Positions 1-7,611 of a stretch of 29,493 nt of DNA are shown piece after piece. Location: positions 1 to 29,493 of IMG/VR virus record IMGVR_UViG_3300044635_000347; one strand, 5' to 3'. Origin of the DNA: a virus. The notes beneath the pieces were generated by a model, which saw only the letters and a list, made by a program, of their open reading frames with translations, searched no databases and was not told the DNA's origin. Positions within the stretch are counted from its first letter, which is position 1. The number at the start of each line of letters is the position of its first letter. The translations under genes were made by a program, and so were the position numbers.

Positions 1-1137
1 AAAGCAGGAGCATGGTGGGAACAACAAGGACAGCGTAGCCTTGCTAACAACTCTGCTGTGTATGATGTAAAGCCTTCAGTAGGGCAGTTTATGCGTGAAT
101 GGTGTTCGATCTATGAAAGCCATTCAGGTGAACGTGGTATCTTTAACAGAGATGCATCGAAGAAGCAAGCAGCTGTTAATGGCCGTAGAGATCCTAACCA
201 TGACTTCGGTACGAATCCTTGCTCAGAGATTATCCTTCGTCCTTACCAGTTCTGTAATCTCACAGAGGTCATTGTTCGTGATACGGACACTCTTCAAGAC
301 TTGATGTACAAAGTACGTGTAGCATCGATTCTAGGTACTTGGCAGAGCACGATGACTACCTTCCCATACCTACGTAAGATCTGGGAAAAGAACACCGCTG
401 AAGAGCGTCTATTGGGTGTATCGCTGACAGGTATCTATGATCATAAACTACTGAATGATCCTGATGATAAAGCGTTACCAGCAAGATTGGAGATGTTGAA
501 AAATGAAGCAATCATTGCTAACGAAGTTACAGCAAGTGCTCTTAATATCCCTGTCTCTGCTGCTATCACTTGCGTCAAGCCTTCTGGTACTGTGTCTCAG
601 CTTTGTGGCACTGCTTCTGGCATTCATCCTCAACATGCCCAGTATTACATTAGGCGTGTACGATCAGATAAAAAAGACCCTCTCACGGCGTTTATGATCG
701 AACAAGGTATTCCTAGTGAGCCTTGTGTGATGAGACCAGATAGCACTACCGTGTTCTCATTTCCTATGAAGGCTCCTGAAGACGCTATCACCAGGGATGA
801 TGTTGATGCTATAGCTCACCTTAACCTATGGCGTATCTATCAGCTACACTGGTGCGAACATAAACCTTCAGTAACTATCTCAGTCAATGAGAATGATTGG
901 CCTACTGTAGGGGCTTGGGTATATGACAACTTTGATATCTGTACTGGTGTATCATTCCTGCCAATGGATGGGGGTACGTATAGGCAGGCTCCTTATGAGA
1001 CATGCAGCAAGGAAGAATATGAAGCCTTGTTAGCTAAGATGCCTACAGACATCAATTGGGATATGCTCAAAGAGAATGACGATAACGTCGAAGGTGCACA
1101 GCAATTGGCCTGTGTAGCCGGAGTGTGTGAGATCTAA
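1..1137 (+). CDS. nrdJ: Adenosylcobalamin-dependent (class II) ribonucleoside-triphosphate reductase, 3' part
   Basis: This enzyme reduces ribonucleotides to deoxyribonucleotides for phage DNA synthesis, using vitamin B12 coenzyme. The reading frame is open from base 1 and the upstream residues (KAGAWWEQQG, then SLANNSAVYD) already look like family sequence. The gene is therefore cut by the window edge, and the GTG at 58 is not its start. In the 378 visible residues, NPCSEI with C74 and E76, followed by C85, matches the cysteine-x-glutamate plus second-cysteine active-site spacing of the monomeric Lactobacillus-type enzyme. VKPSGTVSQLCG is a further conserved block. The C-terminus has C371 and C376 in a C-x4-C arrangement, the expected redox-active pair that re-reduces the active site. 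It ends tail to tail with the leftward lysis genes. Confidence in the family is high; no regulation is visible. Confidence 0.93.
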   Translation, partial: KAGAWWEQQGQRSLANNSAVYDVKPSVGQFMREWCSIYESHSGERGIFNRDASKKQAAVNGRRDPNHDFGTNPCSEIILRPYQFCNLTEVIVRDTDTLQDLMYKVRVASILGTWQSTMTTFPYLRKIWEKNTAEERLLGVSLTGIYDHKLLNDPDDKALPARLEMLKNEAIIANEVTASALNIPVSAAITCVKPSGTVSQLCGTASGIHPQHAQYYIRRVRSDKKDPLTAFMIEQGIPSEPCVMRPDSTTVFSFPMKAPEDAITRDDVDAIAHLNLWRIYQLHWCEHKPSVTISVNENDWPTVGAWVYDNFDICTGVSFLPMDGGTYRQAPYETCSKEEYEALLAKMPTDINWDMLKENDDNVEGAQQLACVAGVCEI

Positions 1138-1165
1138 ATAAAAAAAGACCCCTGCAAAGGGGTCT
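1138..1165 (-). terminator. Rho-independent terminator for the leftward late transcript
   Basis: AGACCCC (1146-1152) pairs with GGGGTCT (1159-1165) around a 6-nt loop. Read on the minus strand, the hairpin is followed directly by a run of at least six T residues (1146 down to 1141). On the plus strand it is followed by ATAAAGG, so it should stop leftward transcripts after the endolysin rather than rightward ones from nrdJ. Confidence 0.8.
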
Positions 1166-1187
1166 ATAAAGGTCACTAAGGAAAACT

Positions 1188-1361
1188 ATGCCGAATATCT
1201 GGGGTTGGTCTTTTCTATCAGGGTTTATGTTAGGGATTTGTTACTCTGATGATTTTGTCGTAGCTGACGAGGACGGAACGGAGATCCCTCTCGAAGGGTT
1301 CTTTGTCTTTGTCAACATTGCTATCTTTAGCTTTGTTGTTGGATGGGCTAAGGAGGAATAG
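1188..1361 (+). CDS. Possible small two-helix membrane protein, antisense to the endolysin 3' end
   Basis: This is a 57-residue reading frame with a good ribosome-binding site (TAAGGA, 7 nt before ATG), 50 bp after nrdJ on the same strand. It has two hydrophobic stretches, about residues 5-19 (WGWSFLSGFMLGICY) and 38-54 (GFFVFVNIAIFSFVVGW), joined by an acidic loop (ADEDGTEIP). This suggests a hairpin membrane protein. Its last 132 nt lie opposite the C-terminal tail of the endolysin gene, so one of the two reading frames may be unconstrained there. I recognise no family. Because it opposes a recognised gene, it could still be a chance frame. Confidence 0.45.
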   Translation: MPNIWGWSFLSGFMLGICYSDDFVVADEDGTEIPLEGFFVFVNIAIFSFVVGWAKEE

Positions 1362-1802
1362 TGTCGCCTCTGCTTCACGACGAAGAACAAGGCCTTTGGT
1401 TACTTTACCTGCTGCAAGATTCCAACGCTTTAGTTCTTGAACAGCTTCCTCCCATCGTTCTTGGTTTATTCTTGTTCGCATCGTGGATGATCTAAGCCTA
1501 GCTGGTCCTAAGTTATAAGTCCAGCTAAGTATTGCAGCAGCTTTATTATGGTGTTTCGTCAACACTGGACAGGCTTTGTAGACTTGAAGTAGGAATCTCT
1601 CTGCATCAAGTTCGAACAATTCCTGTCCTCTTTCTTTTGATATCTCAGGATCATCTAAGGTAACCCTATCACCATTCTCATACATGGTAGATCCCCATCC
1701 TATGGTGGGGACGTTAGCACTACACAGATAGGGTTTACTTCTCCAGCCTTCGAATCTCTTGATTAGTGGTTCAGCGATGGCGATTACTTCTTTGATTCCC
1801 AT
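1230..1802 (-). CDS. Endolysin, glycoside hydrolase family 24 lysozyme
   Basis: This 190-residue muramidase cleaves the glycan strands of peptidoglycan to release progeny. The N-terminus carries the family signature glutamate-x8-Asp/Cys-x5-Thr as E18, C27 and T33 (FEGWRSKPYLC, then PTIGWG). The helical domain continues through LSWTYNLGPARL and WNLAAGKVTKGLVLRREAE, which is typical of the P22/lambda-like branch. No signal peptide is evident, so export should depend on a holin. The lysozyme fold appears to end near residue 150. The remaining charged tail (KAKDSNVDKDKEP) looks unrelated and overlaps an antisense frame. The start overlaps the upstream holin gene by 19 nt, suggesting translational coupling. 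It is the last gene before the leftward terminator. Confidence 0.92.
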   Translation of the reverse strand: MGIKEVIAIAEPLIKRFEGWRSKPYLCSANVPTIGWGSTMYENGDRVTLDDPEISKERGQELFELDAERFLLQVYKACPVLTKHHNKAAAILSWTYNLGPARLRSSTMRTRINQERWEEAVQELKRWNLAAGKVTKGLVLRREAEATLFLLSPSNNKAKDSNVDKDKEPFERDLRSVLVSYDKIIRVTNP

Positions 1803-2248
1803 ACCCTACCAACAAACCAAAAAGTTAGAATCAATGACAGCATACCTTCATCGTAGTCAGTCCATCCTGACAACAACACTGCTGTCCAAGAACCATCCTG
1901 AAGAAAAGCTAGGTATAGTCCAGCAGCTTTAACAACTGAATAGAAAGCTACAAACCAGTATGTCACTGCTGGTCTAACCAAAGCAGATAGTGATGCTACC
2001 CACTTCCAAGCTTTGCTGTCAGACTCTGCTTGTTGTTTGAATGCTTCACCGATAGCATCTAATTCATGCTCTTGTAGACGTTGATGTCCCTGCTGTAGAG
2101 CAAACTCTGCTTGCATCTTAGCGATAGAGACTTCAACATCTAACTTCTTCAGTTCATGTTCTCTTTCAAACTTCCTATCTAAGATCTTTAAGACCTCTGG
2201 AGCAAGACGAAAGACACCACCGATAAGAGCACCAATGAGTTCAAACAT
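1784..2248 (-). CDS. Probable holin with C-terminal membrane helices (gene-transfer-agent 3-TM type)
   Basis: This 154-residue protein has an N-terminal hydrophobic patch (ELIGALIGGVF), then a long charged helix (about residues 20-80, rich in K, E and Q). Hydrophobic C-terminal segments follow at roughly 84-102 (WVASLSALVRPAVTYWFVAF), 103-115 and 135-150 (LSLILTFWFVGRV). This layout resembles the three-helix holins of gene-transfer agents and many podoviruses, and the gene directly precedes and overlaps the endolysin, the normal holin position. A strong ribosome-binding site (TAGGAGG, 9-10 nt before ATG) lies within the end of the preceding gene, which it overlaps by 8 nt. Function is inferred from topology and position. 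A second holin-like gene lies at 10418-10621. Confidence 0.68.
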   Translation of the reverse strand: MFELIGALIGGVFRLAPEVLKILDRKFEREHELKKLDVEVSIAKMQAEFALQQGHQRLQEHELDAIGEAFKQQAESDSKAWKWVASLSALVRPAVTYWFVAFYSVVKAAGLYLAFLQDGSWTAVLLSGWTDYDEGMLSLILTFWFVGRVWESKK

Positions 2249-4253
2249 TGATGAAACCTCCTAAAAGGTCTCCAACAATACTGCTTTGCTTCATGGGTTG
2301 TTTCTTCTCAGGCTGTGAAGGAGGCTGTGTAAGGTTTCTAAGCTCATCCATCTGCTCTGGTGTTAAACCTTGCTGTGGTTGATCCTGTGTAGCTGCTTCA
2401 GGAGCACCAAAGTCTGATGTTGTTACACGAGCATCATTGTATATCTTTGCTAACTTAGCAGCAGCAGCACCTGTCATACCTGTTTTACTAATCTCTTTCT
2501 CTAACCCAACTAATTGATTAGCTGCTTTAGGGTTAGTAGCTATCTTAGCTAGTATCTTTGGTGTTAGAAGCACACCCGCACCAACAGCAGCACCAAGTAA
2601 AGGATCTTGATATAGTGCTGTTCCTGTTCCTAACACAGCAGCAACAGAACTAGCAGCATCAGCTTGTTTACCAGCAATAAACAAAGATAGACCTGATCCA
2701 GGTGTCTTTGCACTTAATTCAGCAGATTTACTTAATGCCCTTATGCTGTTCTGTGCTTCAGGGCTAAGTGCTTCTTCAAACGTCCTACGAAACTTAGCAT
2801 CTTTTCTAAGCTTATCGTTGATACTAACAAACTCTTTAAGCGTATTCTCAGCACCTTGTTCGCCTAAGAAAGACTCAACATAGCCTCTATTCAATGATTG
2901 TTGAATAGCTTTACTATCTAAGGCAGGATCAATCGTTTTAGCTTGTGCTAAAGCATCTTTGATAGCACGTATCTCTGATTGGTTACCAGCTTTGTATATA
3001 GCCTCTCCAATACGTTCAGGCTCTTTGACAAGTATCTTAAGAACTGTTTCAGGAAATAACTTATCTAATGATTCTTTGTAGAATTGCTGTGTGCTACGAT
3101 AACGAGCAAGGAGTTCTGGGTCCATTTGTTTAGCTGATGTATCCATCGCATCGTCAATACTTTTAACTGCTTTGGACAGTTCAGCAACAACAGGACTATT
3201 CTTACCTACTTCTACTTTGAGATCACGTAGACGACTATTTAAGATAGATCTTAGTTGATGTGCTTGAGCAAATGATACATCAGAAGATAAATTACTAATG
3301 TCTTTTAAGACACGAGCAACGTCATCACCATACACAGCAGCAGGATTACCTGTTTCTGTTAACTTCTCAGCTCTTTTGAGTGTTTCAAAAGCCTTAGACT
3401 TTATAGGGTTAAAGTCAACAAGTAAGTTGAAACCTCTAGCAGGTAACTCTTGTTCGTAGAAAGGAGAAACAGCCTCAGATAACCTTGTGTTAGCTGTCTG
3501 TATAATATCTCTTACACCTTGACCAGCCTGAATAGATGGAATAGCTTCATCAGACACAGTATCAAGAATCTTATCTCTTTCCTGACGTAAAGCATTTAAG
3601 TTAGTCTCTGCTAGTTGATCAAAGGTGCTTTGACCTGAGAAACCACTACGAGCAACTGATTCACGTACTTTAGCACCTGTAGTGCCTGTGATTTGATACT
3701 CTGTTAGCGAACCACCATACTTCTGTAAAAGCTCTTGAGCAACACGTTTAGCTTCTTGTGCAGAGGTATCCATTGGTGGTAATACACCAGCTTTTAACAA
3801 TGCGTCTTTAGTAACACGGTAACCTTTTCCAAGCATGTTAAAGACTACATTACCAGTAGCATCTAAAGCCATGTTCGTTACGGAGTTAGACAACATATCT
3901 GCTGCTGTCTTTGTCAGAGGCACTGGCATACCCATTGCAGACTTGACACCAGACTCTAGAGCTGTTCCTGTCGCTGCTCCAAGACCAGAGCCAATAACAC
4001 CTCTAACAGCTTGTTGCGCTAAAGCCCTACCTGTCATAGCCCCTTGAGGGGTTCGTGTTGTAGCTGCTCCAATAACACCACCAGCTAAACCACCAATATC
4101 AGGTAATGCTTCTATGGCTAAATCAGTAAACGTCTTTCCTGGTTGTTTAGCACCCTCCATGACTGATGTAGGCTGTACTGGTGCTGGTGCTCCTTGAGAA
4201 CCTAATAAACTCTTAAGTTCATCAAGTTCTTGAGGTGAAAGTCCTGTTGCCAT
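2241..4253 (-). CDS. Large putative internal virion (DNA ejection) protein
   Basis: This 670-residue protein has no catalytic motif that I recognise. After a short N-terminal helix (LSPQELDELKSLLG), residues about 50-100 are a Gly/Ala-rich, membrane-compatible segment (AGGVIGAA, GVIGSGLGAATG). A long predominantly helical body follows, and a second Gly/Ala segment lies near 545-565. The C-terminus ends in IVGDLLGGFINV. A motif close to the N-terminal helix recurs near residue 629 (LTPEQMDELRNL). Position after the tail nozzle and before the lysis genes matches the ejectosome proteins of T7-like phages. Composition supports a helical protein that enters the host envelope. No lytic transglycosylase domain is visible, so the role is inferred from context. 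Confidence 0.6.
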   Translation of the reverse strand: MATGLSPQELDELKSLLGSQGAPAPVQPTSVMEGAKQPGKTFTDLAIEALPDIGGLAGGVIGAATTRTPQGAMTGRALAQQAVRGVIGSGLGAATGTALESGVKSAMGMPVPLTKTAADMLSNSVTNMALDATGNVVFNMLGKGYRVTKDALLKAGVLPPMDTSAQEAKRVAQELLQKYGGSLTEYQITGTTGAKVRESVARSGFSGQSTFDQLAETNLNALRQERDKILDTVSDEAIPSIQAGQGVRDIIQTANTRLSEAVSPFYEQELPARGFNLLVDFNPIKSKAFETLKRAEKLTETGNPAAVYGDDVARVLKDISNLSSDVSFAQAHQLRSILNSRLRDLKVEVGKNSPVVAELSKAVKSIDDAMDTSAKQMDPELLARYRSTQQFYKESLDKLFPETVLKILVKEPERIGEAIYKAGNQSEIRAIKDALAQAKTIDPALDSKAIQQSLNRGYVESFLGEQGAENTLKEFVSINDKLRKDAKFRRTFEEALSPEAQNSIRALSKSAELSAKTPGSGLSLFIAGKQADAASSVAAVLGTGTALYQDPLLGAAVGAGVLLTPKILAKIATNPKAANQLVGLEKEISKTGMTGAAAAKLAKIYNDARVTTSDFGAPEAATQDQPQQGLTPEQMDELRNLTQPPSQPEKKQPMKQSSIVGDLLGGFINV

Positions 4254-4254
4254 A

Positions 4255-5487
4255 TTAGTATCCTAATTGTCTACGCTGTTCAGGAGTAGCTCTTTCTAAC
4301 AACTGGTTAATTCTCCTAGCTTTTTGTCTTGCTTCTGTACGAGCACCTGCAAAATCAAAGTCATTAAGATTTTTACCACTACGTTGATAATCAAAAGCTT
4401 GCTTATATGCTTCTTTATCAGCAATAGCGTCTTCACGCATACGACCAAGCATAGCCTGTAGTGTTTGCCTAGTCATACCACCAGTACCAATAGCCTCTCT
4501 TAAGAACATTAATTCCTTTTCAGACAAAGAACCAGGAAGTGTTCGTGCCTGTCCTTGAGCCAGTTTAGCTAACAACTGATTCAACTGCTCTGATTCTGTT
4601 GTTCCTGTAACTGTTACACCAAGAGCATTAGCAACCTGCCCTGCTTTAAGAGCAACACCGCTACCAACACCAGTGAAAGCATTCCCTAATACTGAACTGA
4701 TTGCATTAACATTGTTAATTACTGAATCAGCATTAACAGCAGCATTCTCAAACTCATTTAGTCTAGCTACTTTTGTTTTGTTGATGTCTTTTTCTTGAGC
4801 TGCTGATGCAGTAGCACTAACATTAATTTGATTAGCTTTATCTACAGCTTCAAGTTTATTCGTAGTTAGATTTTTTTGAACCAATATTTGTTTACCGTCG
4901 GCACCAGAGATTAAGTACTGATCAGAATATCCTGGTTTAGACACTAAATCTTTATAGTTACCTGATTCTCTAAACTTGTCTAAGCTTTCTGGTGTAAACT
5001 TATCTGGATCAATCTTACCAAACGGTGTATCTAGTTTCTCTCTTTGGGCCTTTGCAGCCTCTGCTAAAGCCTTCTCAGTCTGTGCTCCTTTCAATCCAAG
5101 CTCTGCTTGAGTCTTAAGCGATGTAGACTTAACATCTTCATACTTAGCTGCTGCTACGATAGCTTTGTCAATCATACCTCTGGACTGATAAGCATTAATC
5201 AACGCAGGGTATAGTTTCTCAGAGTCAGTGAAGTCAACACCACTATCCTTCAGTTCTTTGAAGATAGCTTCTTGCTGTGCTGCTTCCTTCAGCCTAGGAT
5301 CTTCGATACCGAACAAACCACCTAAAGCTTTACCAGCTTGTCTACCACCCTGTAGAGCTACCCTTGTTAGTTGTTGCTCAGGACTAAGCTGTGCTAACTT
5401 AGCTGTGATTGCCTCATCTTCTTGAGCGATACCAGCCTGTGTCTGTGCTAGGCTAGGACCAAACAAACTCATCTGTTGTTGTGCCAT
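4255..5487 (-). CDS. Putative internal virion protein, helical
   Basis: A 410-residue, alanine/glutamine-rich, mostly helical protein that starts with MAQQQMSLFG and has a good ribosome-binding site (TAAGGA). Residues about 40-150 are strongly helical (LFGIEDPRLKEAAQQEAIFKE, ending KAQREKL). The middle holds a beta-like stretch (DQYLISGADGKQILVQ). The C-terminus TPEQRRQLGY resembles the short ends of other phage ejection proteins. It lies between two other large unassigned virion-type genes, with only one base before the next gene. The family is not recognised by eye; the assignment to the ejection apparatus rests on synteny with T7-like internal core proteins. Confidence 0.55.
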   Translation of the reverse strand: MAQQQMSLFGPSLAQTQAGIAQEDEAITAKLAQLSPEQQLTRVALQGGRQAGKALGGLFGIEDPRLKEAAQQEAIFKELKDSGVDFTDSEKLYPALINAYQSRGMIDKAIVAAAKYEDVKSTSLKTQAELGLKGAQTEKALAEAAKAQREKLDTPFGKIDPDKFTPESLDKFRESGNYKDLVSKPGYSDQYLISGADGKQILVQKNLTTNKLEAVDKANQINVSATASAAQEKDINKTKVARLNEFENAAVNADSVINNVNAISSVLGNAFTGVGSGVALKAGQVANALGVTVTGTTESEQLNQLLAKLAQGQARTLPGSLSEKELMFLREAIGTGGMTRQTLQAMLGRMREDAIADKEAYKQAFDYQRSGKNLNDFDFAGARTEARQKARRINQLLERATPEQRRQLGY

Positions 5488-5496
5488 TATATTTCC

Positions 5497-7611
5497 TTAG
5501 ATAAACAGACCAATGTCTTGATTACCGTATCCCAAGCCAGTACCAAAACCTAAAGAGTTTACGTTACCCGCTGCATTAGGATTGAATAGATTACCTAGAG
5601 CACTACCAACAACACCACCTAAGGCATTAGAGCCACCAGCACCACCTAACAGACCTTGTGTTAGTTGTTGGTTAGCACCAGACCTAGCTGCTGTAGCTTG
5701 TAGTTGTCTTGCTAACAAGTCTTGTAGACCTTGACGCTGTAGTACACCAGCAGATTGAATACCTTGTGTCTGCAAGTTAGTTAACAGATTCTGTCTAGCA
5801 AGGTTAGAAGCAAACTGTTGTTGTGCTGCTTGCTGTGCTGTGGTTCCAAGCTGTACAGCAGGTTGTAATGCAGCAGTTCCTTGAGACAATAATGTACCAC
5901 GTTCGCCTAATGCAGCCTGTCTAGACTGTAACTCACGTTGTAGTTGCTGCTGTGCTATAGCCTGTTCCTGAGCTAACAATTCTGGTGACGTACCACCATA
6001 AGCAGAACCACTTACACCCAATCTTCCTTGAGCACGTAAGCGTTCTTCAGTGGCTAGTCGCTGACGTTGTTGCTCTGGTGCGGACAATGCAGCTAACTTG
6101 TTGTAGTAATCCTGAGATAACTGATCGACATTAGTTAGACCTGCTTGGTTAAAGGACTGCTGTGCAGCCTGCATTGCAGCATTCTGAATGTTCTGACCAG
6201 AAGGACCAAACAAGTTGGTAGTGATACCATAAGGTGTAAACTCACCTAACTGTTGACCTGTCTGTGTTGCTAGATTATTATACTGTCCTTGAATGTTAGA
6301 TGCAAGTGCATTGTATTGTTGTTGACTGATCTGTCCAGACTTAAGTAAGTCATCAGCAGCAGCTTTAGCTTGTTGATAGTTAACACCAGCATTGATTAAT
6401 TGACCAATAGTGTTTGTTTGATCACCACTGAACAAACCCTTAGCAACTTGTGCTGCTGTACTAACCAAAGACGTAGGTAAACCACCTGTAGTAGTTGGTG
6501 CTGCTACATTAGGGTTAGTATTGTTGATGATGTCTTGTAAAGCACTTTGACCTGTTCCATCTAGCGTAGCTAATGTACCCGCACTAAGCCCACCAGCAAT
6601 AACTTCAGGAGGAATACCTGAAATAGGTATTTGTGGATTAGGTAAAGGTGTACTTTGTACTGTTACTGATGGTGTTGTACTAGCCCCTGCTGCGGCAGCT
6701 CCAGCAGCTAAACCAGCATCTAACAAACCACCAGTAGTACCTACAATTTCAGGTATTGCTGTTTGACCAACAGTTTCTAATGCTGCTAATGTTTCCGGTG
6801 CTAGTGTTCCTGCAATAGTTGATGTTACTGGTGTAGTAAGCGTAGGTAAGGCAGATGCAACAGCTCCAGCAGCTAATCCGGCATCAAGTAAACCACCAGT
6901 GCCTGCAATAATCTCACTAACAGCACCAGGACCAATAGCATTGAGTGTAGCTAATGATTCTGCGGACAAACCACCAGCAGCTAAATCAGCTCCTAAGCCA
7001 GCAGCAGCTTCAGTACCGAACAAAGAACCAGCTAGCTGTGGTGCTGCAATCAAAGCAGCCATTGTACCTATCAGTACTTTACCTAATCTATCAGTTGTCT
7101 TATTACGATCCAACACTCTTGTAGTAACTTCACCAGTAGCAGGATCTAAGAAGTCTGCCCTGTATTGTCCGCTACCAATACCACTCTGATCCGCATTAAG
7201 TGTTGAGATTTGAACACCACCATCAGGACTTCTGAAGGCTGTCCAGTTCCTACCACCAAAGTCTACAGAACCAGTTTTGATGTCGGATTGTATTCCAGGC
7301 TGTTCTTGGTTAGCTACTTCAGCATCCCATAACGAGTTCAATGATCGAAGTTGTGTACCTAAGAATTCTGTACTGCCTTTAAAGGCATTAGATACATCAT
7401 TCAAGGTAGCTTTACCGCTATTAACCTGATCAACCCAATACTGTAAACCACCAGCATCAGGGGATCTTTGAAGCATGTTCTGATACAGGTTACTAATACC
7501 TGAAGTTACTTGATCAAAAGCAGTTCTTGAAGCGTCTTCAGACATTGTTAAAGGAGTGTCTTCTAAACCTCCCTCCATCATCCTAAACCCAGTATTCTGC
7601 TGAATAGCCAT
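5497..7611 (-). CDS. Virion protein with DUF4214 domain and internal Ala/Gly repeats
   Basis: This 704-residue protein carries a DUF4214-like domain at about residues 36-88, recognisable from LYQNMLQRSPDAGGLQYWVD, then ATLNDV and FKGSTEF. DUF4214 occurs in secreted and surface proteins of bacteria and in some phages. Next come a beta-rich stretch and, from about 213 to 364, three copies of a motif of the form LAxETLATLxxxGxxAxxEI followed in two of them by GGLLDAGLAAGA. The second half is Gln-rich and helical, with a low-complexity Gly/Leu tail. The start overlaps the nozzle stop as TAATG. Position suggests a virion component delivered with the DNA or lining the tail; the exact role is unknown. 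Confidence 0.6.
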   Translation of the reverse strand: MAIQQNTGFRMMEGGLEDTPLTMSEDASRTAFDQVTSGISNLYQNMLQRSPDAGGLQYWVDQVNSGKATLNDVSNAFKGSTEFLGTQLRSLNSLWDAEVANQEQPGIQSDIKTGSVDFGGRNWTAFRSPDGGVQISTLNADQSGIGSGQYRADFLDPATGEVTTRVLDRNKTTDRLGKVLIGTMAALIAAPQLAGSLFGTEAAAGLGADLAAGGLSAESLATLNAIGPGAVSEIIAGTGGLLDAGLAAGAVASALPTLTTPVTSTIAGTLAPETLAALETVGQTAIPEIVGTTGGLLDAGLAAGAAAAGASTTPSVTVQSTPLPNPQIPISGIPPEVIAGGLSAGTLATLDGTGQSALQDIINNTNPNVAAPTTTGGLPTSLVSTAAQVAKGLFSGDQTNTIGQLINAGVNYQQAKAAADDLLKSGQISQQQYNALASNIQGQYNNLATQTGQQLGEFTPYGITTNLFGPSGQNIQNAAMQAAQQSFNQAGLTNVDQLSQDYYNKLAALSAPEQQRQRLATEERLRAQGRLGVSGSAYGGTSPELLAQEQAIAQQQLQRELQSRQAALGERGTLLSQGTAALQPAVQLGTTAQQAAQQQFASNLARQNLLTNLQTQGIQSAGVLQRQGLQDLLARQLQATAARSGANQQLTQGLLGGAGGSNALGGVVGSALGNLFNPNAAGNVNSLGFGTGLGYGNQDIGLFI
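6520..6975 (-). repeat. Three degenerate protein repeats in the DUF4214 virion gene
   Basis: Repeat units start near residues 213 (GGLSAESLATLNAIG), 268 (GTLAPETLAALETVG) and 340 (GGLSAGTLATLDGTG). The first two continue into GTGGLLDAGLAAGA or GTTGGLLDAGLAAGA. The spacing is about 57 and 70 residues. The two complete units are also clearly similar at the DNA level around 6700-6730 and 6865-6900. Confidence 0.75.

Noticed and set aside
58-1137. GTG at 58 as start of the ribonucleotide reductase
   Set aside because: The frame is open to base 1 and the upstream residues look like family sequence; the gene is cut by the window.
1146-1165. Hairpin as a plus-strand terminator for nrdJ
   Set aside because: No T run follows in the plus direction; the T run is on the minus side.
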